Assembly (NCBI GenBank): GCA_019873685.1
Contig: JAIOAT010000034.1
Coordinates: forward strand, 1 to 38,568
Origin: Chloroflexota bacterium
Lineage (GTDB): Bacteria; Chloroflexota; Anaerolineae; Aggregatilineales; Ch27
Direction of reading: 5' to 3'
Length of the DNA: 38,568 nucleotides
Below the pieces are notes generated by a model that saw nothing but the letters and a program-made list of their open reading frames with translations, did not search any database and was not told the origin of the DNA. The position numbers were made by a program, and so were the translations under genes. Within the stretch, counting starts at the first letter, position 1; the number at the start of each line of letters is the position of its first letter. This document shows positions 1 through 6,440 of this stretch, piece after piece.

Positions 1-20
1 GGATTTCTAAGAGAGCTACT

Positions 21-110
21 CTACCACTCGCGGCGTAGCAGCCCATAGCAGTACATGTCGTAGGTCCGCCCATCGCGCGGGATAACTTCCCGCATCACTC
101 CCCCATCCAT
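21..110 (-). pseudogene. 3' remnant of a GNAT-family N-acetyltransferase
   Basis: Read on the minus strand, the last 30 codons end in MREVIPRDGRTYDMY followed by CYGLLRREW and a stop. This is the typical C-terminal strand of RimJ/RimL-like GNAT acetyltransferases (G-x-x-R-E ... D-G-x-x-x-D ... G-L-L-R-x-E-W). Just upstream the frame is closed by TGA at about 114-116, and no acetyl-CoA binding region is found in any frame to position 430. It is therefore either a decayed 3' end or a frameshifted gene whose body has been lost. The resemblance is to a short motif only. Confidence 0.35.
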
Positions 111-417
111 CGGTATTCATAAGCTTCTCCTCGAAGCGTTCTGTGGCAGGTTCGCTGGCTGCCGAATCATGCCCGGCTGGCTGCCCCGCACCTGCCGCTG
201 CCCGTGAAGAACACCGAAGTAAGCGAATGCCTGTGGTGTCACCGAATTGGTTGCCGTACGGAGAATCGACCTCCTGGCTTCCCGGTCTCCTGGCTTCCTG
301 CTCTCTCAGCCAGCCCTCGCTGCCCGTGAAAAAGGCGAAAAAATCGCTCTTGCTTCCTGAAAAGTTGGTGTTACAATCCGCGCCGCTGGCGCCGTGCATA
401 GCCAGCGCAAATTGGTG
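111..417. other. Intergenic stretch with no gene
   Basis: I see no credible coding sequence here. Open frames on both strands have no ribosome binding site and odd composition. The stretch holds an 8-bp repeat array (273-304) and a possible -10 box, TACAAT at 372-377. It separates the GNAT remnant from the promoter of the small acidic protein. Confidence 0.6.
273..304 (+). repeat. Degenerate 8-bp repeat array, copy A
   Basis: Four consecutive 8-bp units: CCTGGCTT, CCCGGTCT, CCTGGCTT, CCTGCTCT. The consensus is CCYGGYYT. The same unit, with the same 8-bp period, recurs in two other intergenic regions of this window (6417-6440 and, inverted, 26652-26683). Confidence 0.6.
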
Positions 418-441
418 TATAGTGTGCTAAAGCACTTTAGC
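418..441 (+). promoter_or_regulatory. Probable promoter -10 with overlapping palindrome
   Basis: A -10-like TATAGT (418-423) is followed directly by GCTAAAG-CA-CTTTAGC (426-441), a perfect inverted repeat with 7-bp arms. Its position over the expected start of transcription suggests an operator for the small acidic protein downstream. No good -35 box is seen. The repressor is unknown; the small protein itself, with its possible ribbon-helix-helix start, is a candidate. Confidence 0.45.
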
Positions 442-620
442 GCCTGAACGGAAACATCCCGGTGTGTGACGCGACGGAATGCCGGAGGACATCCCAGGGG
501 ATGCCCGGAAGCCCCGCCCCGCAGCCGGGTTTACTATGGGGGTGCCGCTTCAGGTTTTGACCGCTGGCTGCGGGGTCCTGATGCCAGTCCGCAGCCCTCT
601 ATGAGCACGCGAGAGGTGAG
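442..620 (+). ncRNA. Structured 5' leader, unknown class
   Basis: If transcription starts near 430, the mRNA has a leader of about 190 nt. Several hairpins can be drawn: CATCC/GGATG (490-494 with 499-503), CCCGG/CCGGG (504-508 with 525-529), and an 8-bp perfect stem GGCTGCGG/CCGCAGCC (566-573 with 589-596) shortly before the ribosome binding site. It does not match any riboswitch consensus I know. It may be a cis-regulatory RNA or simply GC-rich spacer. Confidence 0.3.
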
Positions 621-625
621 CAGCC

Positions 626-823
626 ATGGCAAAGAGAAAAATCACCCTGAATGTCCCGGCCGATCTGCTGGACAACCTGAAAGAGTTCGGCGTCAAAGAC
701 CCGATCGCTTTCCTGGAGGACTTCTTCGCTGAGATGGACGCCGAGGACTTCGTCGCCATGATGGAAGAAGAAGACGACGAATACTGGGACGAAGAAGAAG
801 ACTACGAAGACGAAGAATTCTAG
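626..823 (+). CDS. Small protein with a very acidic C-terminal tail
   Basis: A 65-residue protein. The first ~35 residues (KRKITLNVPADLLDNL...) run as a short strand followed by a helix, resembling the start of a ribbon-helix-helix DNA-binding fold. From about residue 45 the chain is almost all Glu and Asp with Tyr and Trp, ending EDYEDEEF. Acidic tails like this can mimic nucleic acid or hold basic partners, but no function is known to me. The start is supported by GAGAGGTGAG upstream. It stands alone, with its own promoter-like region, a long leader, and a terminator hairpin after it, so it is expressed independently. No toxin gene is next to it, so an antitoxin role is not supported. Confidence 0.75.
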   Translation: MAKRKITLNVPADLLDNLKEFGVKDPIAFLEDFFAEMDAEDFVAMMEEEDDEYWDEEEDYEDEEF

Positions 824-851
824 CGCCCCGTTCAATAACCGCATCCGACAC

Positions 852-904
852 CAAGCGGGTGACCCACTGGCCTGACCGCCTGAGCGGGTCACCCGTTGTC
901 TTTT
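852..904 (+). terminator. Rho-independent terminator after the small acidic protein
   Basis: Left arm 852-865 (CAAGCGGGTGACCC) pairs with right arm 886-898 (GGGTCACCCGTTG): 13 base pairs with one bulged G, then TCTTTT. It ends transcription coming from 626-823. Confidence 0.7.
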
Positions 905-1033
905 GGGGGCTGGCCAGCTGGATCACCACGCGCCCGACAAGGGTGCGCAAGCTGACGCATGGGGCGCTTAAGCCCCCTGTCGGTTCGGCGCCTGTGCCCC
1001 CTCTGACCTTCTGCGTGAGTATAGAGACACGCC

Positions 1034-1981
1034 CTAGCGCCCTGCCTCTTTCTCCGTTGCAGCGCGCATCCGCGCTTCCCGCATGGGCAGGAGGGCGATC
1101 AGGCCCAGCGCCCCCATGTCGGCGAACAGCATCGGCGCCAGAAATGGCGCACCGCGCAGAAAACGCTCCGGGACGATGATGTTGCGGGTTGCCAGGCCGG
1201 CCTGCACATGCAAGAGGAAGCCAATCAGGCCGACGATGATCAGGGCGATCATGGCGGCAATCACGGTGATGGTGTCGCTCCGGCTGGGCTTCTCCAGCAT
1301 GCCGTAGGCGATCATGGCTACCGTGGCGAAGACTCCTACCAGCGTTGGCAGCCACACCCACAGGTTCTCAAAGTTAAAGCGCCCGTGATCCAGTACACTG
1401 CTCAGCAGTGTAGCCAGAATGCCCAGGCCGACCCAGATGCAGTACTGGCGGGTCTTGCTGAAAGGCACGCGCCAGCTGAACAACCCCGGTACTACCATCC
1501 GCCCGCTATCCGGCGGATCTTCCACTGTAGCGGCGATCACGCCCAGCACACCCACCAGCGAGAAAGTCAACGGGCCAATGATTGGCGGGGCGAACACCAG
1601 CAGCGCCAGGGCGACATCTGGCGTGCCCGGCCCGCTGGGGGGAATCGCCCGCGCCACATGGAAGTACGCGCCCAGCAGCCCGACGACAATGCTGGCGGCC
1701 AGCACGGCAAACGCCAGCAGGATCGCTGTCGTGCGGCGGCGCAGGGAGATCGCCCCGGCGATGAGCAAGACCAGCCCCGCCGTCGGGCCGAACACGATCG
1801 GGATCATCTCATTCGGGCGGATGGTGCCGTTCATGGCATGGGCCAGGTAAATATCCAGTCCCAGGAAGGCCAGGTTGAGGGCCACCATGAGCATCATGAT
1901 CTGCCCGCGTGTGATCCCCAGCCGACGCCCGGCCAGCACTATCCCCGTCTCTGTGATCTGCCAGTGGCTATTCAGGATCAT
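1034..1981 (-). CDS. Eight-helix membrane protein with duplicated halves and four matched histidines (putative partner of the octaheme cytochrome)
   Basis: A 315-residue polytopic membrane protein that I do not recognise as a named family. About eight hydrophobic helices can be seen. The two halves are related: GLLGAYFHVARAI (101-113) matches GLIGFLLHVQAGL (251-263), and His48/His108 in the first half correspond to His199/His258 in the second at offsets of 151 and 150. Each His sits at the end of a helix, as expected for b-heme or metal ligands; that role is inference. It lies 77 bp downstream of the octaheme cytochrome on the same strand, with a strong hairpin between them. It could pass electrons between the quinone pool and the cytochrome, in place of the NapC/NrfH or c554/cM552 partners known elsewhere. 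The ribosome binding site is weak, so the start is less certain. Confidence 0.75.
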   Translation of the reverse strand: MILNSHWQITETGIVLAGRRLGITRGQIMMLMVALNLAFLGLDIYLAHAMNGTIRPNEMIPIVFGPTAGLVLLIAGAISLRRRTTAILLAFAVLAASIVVGLLGAYFHVARAIPPSGPGTPDVALALLVFAPPIIGPLTFSLVGVLGVIAATVEDPPDSGRMVVPGLFSWRVPFSKTRQYCIWVGLGILATLLSSVLDHGRFNFENLWVWLPTLVGVFATVAMIAYGMLEKPSRSDTITVIAAMIALIIVGLIGFLLHVQAGLATRNIIVPERFLRGAPFLAPMLFADMGALGLIALLPMREARMRAATEKEAGR

Positions 1982-2000
1982 GGTTGTGTCCCAGCGTGCT

Positions 2001-2044
2001 GCCGGGGGCAGGGGTCGACATCCCGTCGCGCCCTTGCCCCCGGC
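2001..2044 (-). promoter_or_regulatory. Intercistronic hairpin between cytochrome and membrane gene
   Basis: GCCGGGGGCAGGG (2001-2013) pairs with CCCTTGCCCCCGGC (2031-2044), a 13-bp stem with one bulge. No T-tract follows on the minus strand, so it is more likely an RNA processing or stability element, or an attenuator, that tunes the ratio of the two proteins than a full terminator. Confidence 0.5.
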
Positions 2045-2058
2045 GCTCCCGGCAGGTC

Positions 2059-3363
2059 TTAGTCCGACCCGCCCCCGGATTCAGTCTCGGCGTGGCGCGG
2101 ATGGACGTATCCCGGCAGGTGTTCCACCGCGTACTCGCGCACTTCGGCCAGGGCCTGCAGGACTTCGTACGCGCCATGCCACTGCGCGTAATCCGGCCCC
2201 TGCATCCACACGCCGAACTTGGCCGTGCGGCCCCAGTGATGCCACAGCTCATAGATGGCGAAGTCGATCGGCTCGTCGAACGGTTCGGCAGTCAGTGCGC
2301 CGGCCTGCATCAGCGCCACACGCAGGTCCTCGCCCTCCTGTGTCCACTCGTTGACGCGCTCGGTGGCGGCGTCGGCAGCGGTGTAGAAATCGTTCACGAA
2401 GTTAGAGTTGTGGCATTCCATGCACACCGTCTGCATGCGCACCTTGTTATCCGTCCAGGCCGGGCGGCGGGTGGAGACGGGGTCAAAGAGGAACCAGGTC
2501 AGACGGTCGCCGACGTCGTGGGTGGTGCTGGCCGCGCCGATGCCGCTGATGTGGCAGATCGCGCAGGTGGCTGCCGGGATGTCCTCGACTGTGATCAGGC
2601 CCGGCTCGGCTTCCCAGTTCCAGGTATGGCCCATGGTGTGGTAAGCGATGCCGTGCGGCGATTCGGTGTAAATCTCATACTGCGGATGATCGGGGCCGAT
2701 ATGGCAGAAGTTGCAGGTCTCTGGCTTGCGGGCCTGTTCCAGGCTGAACTCGTGGCGCAGGTGGCACATCTGGCACTCGCCAGCGGAGCCATCCTCATGC
2801 GGGCGACCGATGTTGTGGCAGCCGTAGCAGGTGAAGCGGGTGATGGCGTCGCCTTCCAGCGCGGCGATCGCATTGCGCGACTTATCCGGGCTGGGCTGGC
2901 CTTCGGCGATGCTCAGGTACTGGGCCAGGTGCGTTTCGCTCAAATTCTGTGACCCGGCCACGGCCACGTAAGCGGGCAGTCCATGACGGCTGGCGTTGAA
3001 CTGAGTTACCTCCCGCGCGTGGCACTTCTGACAGAGCGCCGGGGTAGGCGAGTTGACAACATACGTGCCTTCGTGCGCGATAGCGTTGGGATAATCGGCG
3101 GCGACCACGTGGCAGTCCTCGCATTTGACATTGGCGGCAGCCATCGTGCTGTGGCCGTACTGCTGGACAATGCCCGGCGTGCTGTTGGCATGGCACTGAA
3201 CGCAGGGATTGGTGCTGCCCACCAGCACGTTCTGCCGGACGATTGACCCGCTTTCAACGCGCTCGGTGGACACCGGGCGGAAGATCACCGCCAGCACTGC
3301 GGCCAGTCCGATGAATACGATGGTGACGACAACGGCTGTGATCAACACGCGCTGTCTTGACAT
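2059..3363 (-). CDS. Octaheme c-type cytochrome, hydroxylamine oxidoreductase (HAO) family
   Basis: A 434-residue protein with eight CxxCH heme-attachment motifs at about 54, 81, 111, 179, 197, 217, 267 and 314. Residues 8-28 form one hydrophobic helix with no clear cleavage site, so it is probably anchored and faces outside. The region from about 275 to 400 is typical of HAO-family proteins: THDVGDRLTW, then CMECHNSNFVNDFY, then ELWHHWGR and GPDYAQWHG. HAO relatives oxidise hydroxylamine or hydrazine, or reduce nitrite or hydroxylamine. Tyr392 lies in the C-terminal region where true HAO has its heme-crosslinking Tyr, but I cannot align it with certainty, so direction and substrate stay open. 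The start was chosen at MSRQRV because GGGGGAG precedes it; a longer frame to 3456 has no such site. An FNR-type box lies about 100 bp upstream. Confidence 0.88.
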   Translation of the reverse strand: MSRQRVLITAVVVTIVFIGLAAVLAVIFRPVSTERVESGSIVRQNVLVGSTNPCVQCHANSTPGIVQQYGHSTMAAANVKCEDCHVVAADYPNAIAHEGTYVVNSPTPALCQKCHAREVTQFNASRHGLPAYVAVAGSQNLSETHLAQYLSIAEGQPSPDKSRNAIAALEGDAITRFTCYGCHNIGRPHEDGSAGECQMCHLRHEFSLEQARKPETCNFCHIGPDHPQYEIYTESPHGIAYHTMGHTWNWEAEPGLITVEDIPAATCAICHISGIGAASTTHDVGDRLTWFLFDPVSTRRPAWTDNKVRMQTVCMECHNSNFVNDFYTAADAATERVNEWTQEGEDLRVALMQAGALTAEPFDEPIDFAIYELWHHWGRTAKFGVWMQGPDYAQWHGAYEVLQALAEVREYAVEHLPGYVHPRHAETESGGGSD

Positions 3364-3414
3364 GGCGACTCCCCCGTTAGGCGGCCCGCTGGCAAGCGCG
3401 CCCGGACCGCGCCC

Positions 3415-3474
3415 ATACCATGGTATAAGCTCAGCATAGCTGCCCCGCCGGTGCATGTCGTTGATCTAGATCAA
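3415..3474 (-). promoter_or_regulatory. FNR-type operator and promoter of the octaheme cytochrome
   Basis: TTGATCTAGATCAA (3461-3474) is a perfect match to the TTGAT-N4-ATCAA site of the FNR/DNR/ANR group. On the minus strand a -10-like TATGCT (3438-3433) would give a start near 3426. The box centre (3467.5) is then 41.5 bp upstream, the classic class II activator position. A second perfect palindrome, ATACCATGGTAT (3415-3426), overlaps the predicted start point and could bind another regulator. Site and spacing are seen in the sequence; activation is inferred. Confidence 0.75.
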
Positions 3475-3643
3475 ACCTTCAGCAGAACGCCCCTGGCGAA
3501 CAGACGTCAGGGCTGTTGCACCGGCAACCCTGTGGACGAGTTCAGGCGCAACAGTTGTCCTGGCCGTGGCTGGAAGGCGGCTTCTGGCGCAGGCGGCGAG
3601 ACGCCGTAGAATACAGAGCAGTGTGGATGACGGAGGGGGAACT

Positions 3644-4372
3644 ATGCCAGACAATCGGGTACCTGAGCAAACACCGCGGCTGAACATCTATGGGGTCAAC
3701 ACCATCGGCAAGCATATCGGGCAGGCTGTCCTGACGGCGCTCATGCTCTTTCTGGGCGCCGGGTCGACGGACTGGCCCTGGGGCTGGGTCTTTGCCATCG
3801 TGACGCTTGTCTGCTGGATCGCCCTCAGTATTGTGCTGGCAGTGGGCAACCCGGAGCTGCTCAACCAGCGCGGCCAGCGCATCAAGCAGGCGACGGCTGG
3901 CACCAAGAAGTGGGACCTGGTTATCCTCAGCATCTACTTTGTGCTGATCCTGGTTCAGCCGCTGGTGGCCGGCCTGGACTGGCGCTACAACCTCTTAGGG
4001 CTGGTTTCTCCGCTGGTCAATGTGCTGGGCAATGGGCTGGTGGTGCTGGGGTTTGCCCTGCTGACCTGGTCGATGGTGGTGAACCGCTTCTTTGAGCCAA
4101 GTGTGCGCATTCAGGAGTCACGCGGGCATCAGGTCGTCACGGGTGGGCCGTTCCGCTATGTGCGCCATCCGGGTTATGCCGGCGTCATCCTCCAGTTCCT
4201 GGGCCTGCCGGTTGCCCTGGGGGCATGGACAGCCCTGATTCCCGGTGCCATCGGCGCCGTGCTCTTCATCATTCGTACCGCGCTGGAGGATCGCACGCTG
4301 CTGGAGGAACTGCCGGGATATCCGGAGTACGCCCGGCAGACCCGTTACCGGCTTATCCCCGGCCTCTGGTGA
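3644..4372 (+). CDS. Isoprenylcysteine carboxyl methyltransferase-like membrane protein
   Basis: A 242-residue protein with about five to six membrane helices. The C-terminal half holds the ICMT/PEMT-type S-adenosylmethionine site: GPFRYVRHPGYAG, followed by a hydrophobic stretch, then an EDRTLLEELPGYPEYARQTRYR segment whose E-E-L-P-G-Y-x-x-Y pattern is typical. Members methylate small or lipid substrates at the membrane; in bacteria the substrate is usually unknown and no prenylated protein is implied. The start is set by GGAGGGGGAACT just before the ATG; the frame upstream of it has no support. A weak -10 (TAGAAT, 3607-3612) lies ahead. It is transcribed away from the cytochrome gene, so the intergenic region is divergent. 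Confidence 0.85.
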   Translation: MPDNRVPEQTPRLNIYGVNTIGKHIGQAVLTALMLFLGAGSTDWPWGWVFAIVTLVCWIALSIVLAVGNPELLNQRGQRIKQATAGTKKWDLVILSIYFVLILVQPLVAGLDWRYNLLGLVSPLVNVLGNGLVVLGFALLTWSMVVNRFFEPSVRIQESRGHQVVTGGPFRYVRHPGYAGVILQFLGLPVALGAWTALIPGAIGAVLFIIRTALEDRTLLEELPGYPEYARQTRYRLIPGLW

Positions 4373-4397
4373 GCACCGGGCGTTGCCGGGGGCGGCG

Positions 4398-5090
4398 CTA
4401 CTGCATCGCCATCACGCGCAGCAGGTCCTCCTGCAGGACGCGGATCGCGCTGCGGTCGGTGGCGATGATGCCTGCCCGTTCCAGGGCGCTCAGGGCGCGG
4501 CTGAGCGTTTCCGGCGTGGTGGCCAGGTGGGCGGCGATGGCCGTCCGGGTGATGCTGGGGCCGCTGAGGGCGGGGTTTTCCAGTTGCTTGAGCAGGAAGC
4601 GGGCCAGCCGGGTAGTGACCGAATGCAGCGCCAGGTCTTCGACCTGCTGAACCAGTTCGCGGGTGCGCCCGCTCAGCACCTGGATCACGGTCATGGCCAG
4701 CCGGGGATCAGCCATGATCGCAGCGCGCAGAACGTCGTGAGGCAGGCAGCAGGCGATCACCTCGCTGAGCGCGGCGGCGTTGGCCGGGTTGGGGCCGCCA
4801 TCGAGGGCGGCGATATCGTTGCAGGAATCACCCGGCCCCACCAGATGCAGAATATGCTCGTTGCCTTCGGCGCTGACCTTGAAGATCTTGACCCGCCCGG
4901 CGTGGATAATCCATAGCCCGGCGGATGGTTCCCCTTCCAGAAAAAGCACTTCGCCGGCGGTCAGGGCATAACAGCGGGTTGCCGCTGCCAGCGCCTGAAG
5001 TTGTTCGCTGGCGACGCCCCGGAAGTAGCGATGTTGGCCCAGCTTCTGTGCCAGGGCAGTATCCGGCAGTGAGCGCGTGATGACAATCAT
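4398..5090 (-). CDS. Crp/Fnr-family transcriptional regulator (FNR/DNR-like specificity)
   Basis: A 230-residue regulator: cyclic-nucleotide-binding-type beta-roll (about 18-130), dimerisation helix (about 130-165) and winged helix-turn-helix (about 165-220). The recognition helix reads TTPETLSRALSALE, with Glu194, Ser197 and Arg198 in the E-x-x-S-R arrangement that FNR uses to read TTGAT. The N-terminal cysteine cluster of oxygen-sensing FNR is absent; scattered Cys (40, 90, 114, 115) do not form it. A DNR-like protein sensing NO or redox through heme is possible, but the signal cannot be told from sequence. The start at 5090 leaves a normal-length protein; the frame to 5171 would run through the promoter repeat. 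A perfect site for such a protein lies 0.9 kb away, before the octaheme cytochrome. Confidence 0.9.
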   Translation of the reverse strand: MIVITRSLPDTALAQKLGQHRYFRGVASEQLQALAAATRCYALTAGEVLFLEGEPSAGLWIIHAGRVKIFKVSAEGNEHILHLVGPGDSCNDIAALDGGPNPANAAALSEVIACCLPHDVLRAAIMADPRLAMTVIQVLSGRTRELVQQVEDLALHSVTTRLARFLLKQLENPALSGPSITRTAIAAHLATTPETLSRALSALERAGIIATDRSAIRVLQEDLLRVMAMQ

Positions 5091-5121
5091 CGTGACCTGG
5101 TTTAGAGTAAAGACAGCCGAG

Positions 5122-5160
5122 CGCCAGGAGCGATTATAGCGAATCCGGGCGCTCCTGGCG
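5122..5160 (-). promoter_or_regulatory. 11-bp inverted repeat around a TATAAT promoter box
   Basis: CGCCAGGAGCG (5122-5132) and CGCTCCTGGCG (5150-5160) are perfect inverted arms with a 17-bp spacer. A perfect -10 TATAAT on the minus strand (5138-5133) lies in the spacer, so one arm sits near the -35 and the other near the transcription start of the Crp/Fnr gene. This layout suits an operator for repression or autoregulation. It is not a TTGAT or TGTGA type Crp/Fnr site. Confidence 0.55.
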
Positions 5161-5220
5161 GAACAGGCCATGGCAGTGGATAAGTCCCCTTTTGCACGCG
5201 CTTAGCACAGGGAGGGAGCG

Positions 5221-5697
5221 GTGGAACTCTACTTCGTCCGGCACGGCATTGCTGAGGAGCGCGAGCAGTGGGCGCCGCAACCCGATCATCTGCGCCCGCT
5301 GACTGCCGAGGGCATCACCCGCATGCGCAAGTCCGCTGCGACCATCAAGGCGCTGGGCATGCGCCCGGCGGCCATCCTGACCAGCCCGATGACCCGCGCC
5401 CGCCAGACGGCGGACATCCTGGGGCAGGCGTTGGACTGCGTGGTCACCGAGGTTGAGGCGCTGGCCAGCTTTAGCATCGGCGCCCTGAGCGAGTTGCTCG
5501 ACCACTACCCGACGGCGGATAGCCTGCTGCTGGTCGGGCACGAGCCGGATTTCAGCACGGTGGTGGAGATGCTGATCGGCGGCGGGCAGGTGGTGGTCAA
5601 GAAGGGCAGCCTGATCCGCGTTGACCTCTACGCCACTCATCCGCCGCGCGGCTACCTGACCTGGCTCATCCCGCCCAAGGCGCTCCTGCTACGCTAA
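5221..5697 (+). CDS. SixA-like histidine phosphatase
   Basis: A 158-residue protein of the histidine phosphatase (phosphoglycerate mutase-like) superfamily, close in length and layout to SixA, which removes phosphate from His residues of phosphotransfer proteins. LYFVRHG at the N-terminus supplies Arg7 and the phospho-accepting His8; SPMTRARQTA supplies Arg60; VGHEPDF supplies the second catalytic His107. The start codon is GTG, supported by AGGGAGGG a few bases upstream. It is transcribed divergently from the Crp/Fnr gene, and the inverted repeat between them could affect both. The true substrate is not known. Confidence 0.87.
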   Translation: MELYFVRHGIAEEREQWAPQPDHLRPLTAEGITRMRKSAATIKALGMRPAAILTSPMTRARQTADILGQALDCVVTEVEALASFSIGALSELLDHYPTADSLLLVGHEPDFSTVVEMLIGGGQVVVKKGSLIRVDLYATHPPRGYLTWLIPPKALLLR

Positions 5698-5846
5698 GCG
5701 GTGCGCCCCGGCGGCGATGCAAACGGGGTTCAGTGATACACAGCTTAATTACCGGGTCTGGCGAAACTGAATTCCTACCGGTTCGCCGGGGATGGCGACC
5801 GGAGCAACGGGGTGGACGGAAGCAGGCCGGTTCTGCCTGAGGTCGC

Positions 5847-6263
5847 TCAGACGGCCAGGCAGTACAGGTAACCGCGCCGGCGTGTATAGGCTTCGAACAC
5901 GGCGTCGTACAGCTCCATGGGCTGGAAGGGCAGCGGCAGGCAAACATCCACGCGCGGCCAGGCGGCGTGCTGAATGGGCAGATCCAGCACGTTATCCGCG
6001 CTGCAGATCACCAGGCCCGCGTTATCCAGGCGCGGCTCTTCCGCCACGAAAGTGACGACATCCATGCCCGACACGCTCGCCAGACGGTAATTCACCAGGA
6101 TCACATCGACCGAGGGCAGCTGCCGCAAAAGCGCGATGCCATCAGCGCCGCCCTGTGCCGTGTGCACCAGGTGTCCGGCCCGCAACAGGATGCGCTGCAT
6201 GCCCTGCAGCAATTCATCCGCGTCGTCGATGCACAGGATGCTGAAGCGGGTTGCGAGAAACAT
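5847..6263 (-). CDS. Receiver-domain protein lacking the phospho-acceptor aspartate
   Basis: A 138-residue stand-alone receiver (CheY-like) domain. The acidic pair is kept (ILCIDDADELL, Asp13/Asp14), as is a Ser at the switch position (VICSAD, Ser88). However, the phospho-acceptor position in VDVILVNYRLASVSG is Asn58 instead of Asp, and the conserved Lys before PF is Leu111 (CLPLPFQP). Phosphorylation by a histidine kinase is therefore not expected; such pseudo-receivers usually act through protein contacts or bind other ligands. The start at MFLATRF fits the usual receiver beginning; the ten residues upstream look non-native. No output domain and no kinase lie nearby. Confidence 0.8.
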   Translation of the reverse strand: MFLATRFSILCIDDADELLQGMQRILLRAGHLVHTAQGGADGIALLRQLPSVDVILVNYRLASVSGMDVVTFVAEEPRLDNAGLVICSADNVLDLPIQHAAWPRVDVCLPLPFQPMELYDAVFEAYTRRRGYLYCLAV

Positions 6264-6416
6264 ACGGTGTCCACCACGATGACCATCGTGCAAGTCGTTG
6301 CATCCTGTTTAGCACAGATTGCCCAAAATGCAAAATTGCCGGTGTGAGGAGCGGGGAATGGGAAGCGGTGTGCAGTCATTCTCCTCGCGGCAGCCGCGCG
6401 ATGTTCCAGACAATCT

Positions 6417-6440
6417 CCCGGTCTCCCGGCCTCCTGTCTT
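6417..6440 (+). repeat. Degenerate 8-bp repeat array, copy B
   Basis: Three consecutive units, CCCGGTCT, CCCGGCCT and CCTGTCTT, in the divergent intergenic region between the pseudo-receiver gene and the His-rich membrane protein. Same unit as copies A and C. Confidence 0.6.

Noticed and set aside
442-620. Cobalamin or TPP riboswitch before the small acidic protein
   Set aside because: I looked for the B12 box and the TPP core; only short chance matches (GCCAG, CTGAT) were found in the wrong order.
1208-2062. Plus-strand open frame of 284 codons opposite the membrane protein
   Set aside because: Gln/His/Arg-rich composition typical of the antisense of membrane helices. The minus-strand frame shows clean helices and internal duplication.
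5698-5846. Terminator between the sixA-like gene and the pseudo-receiver gene
   Set aside because: Only a short GGCGAA/TTCGCC pairing with a long loop and no T-run is present.
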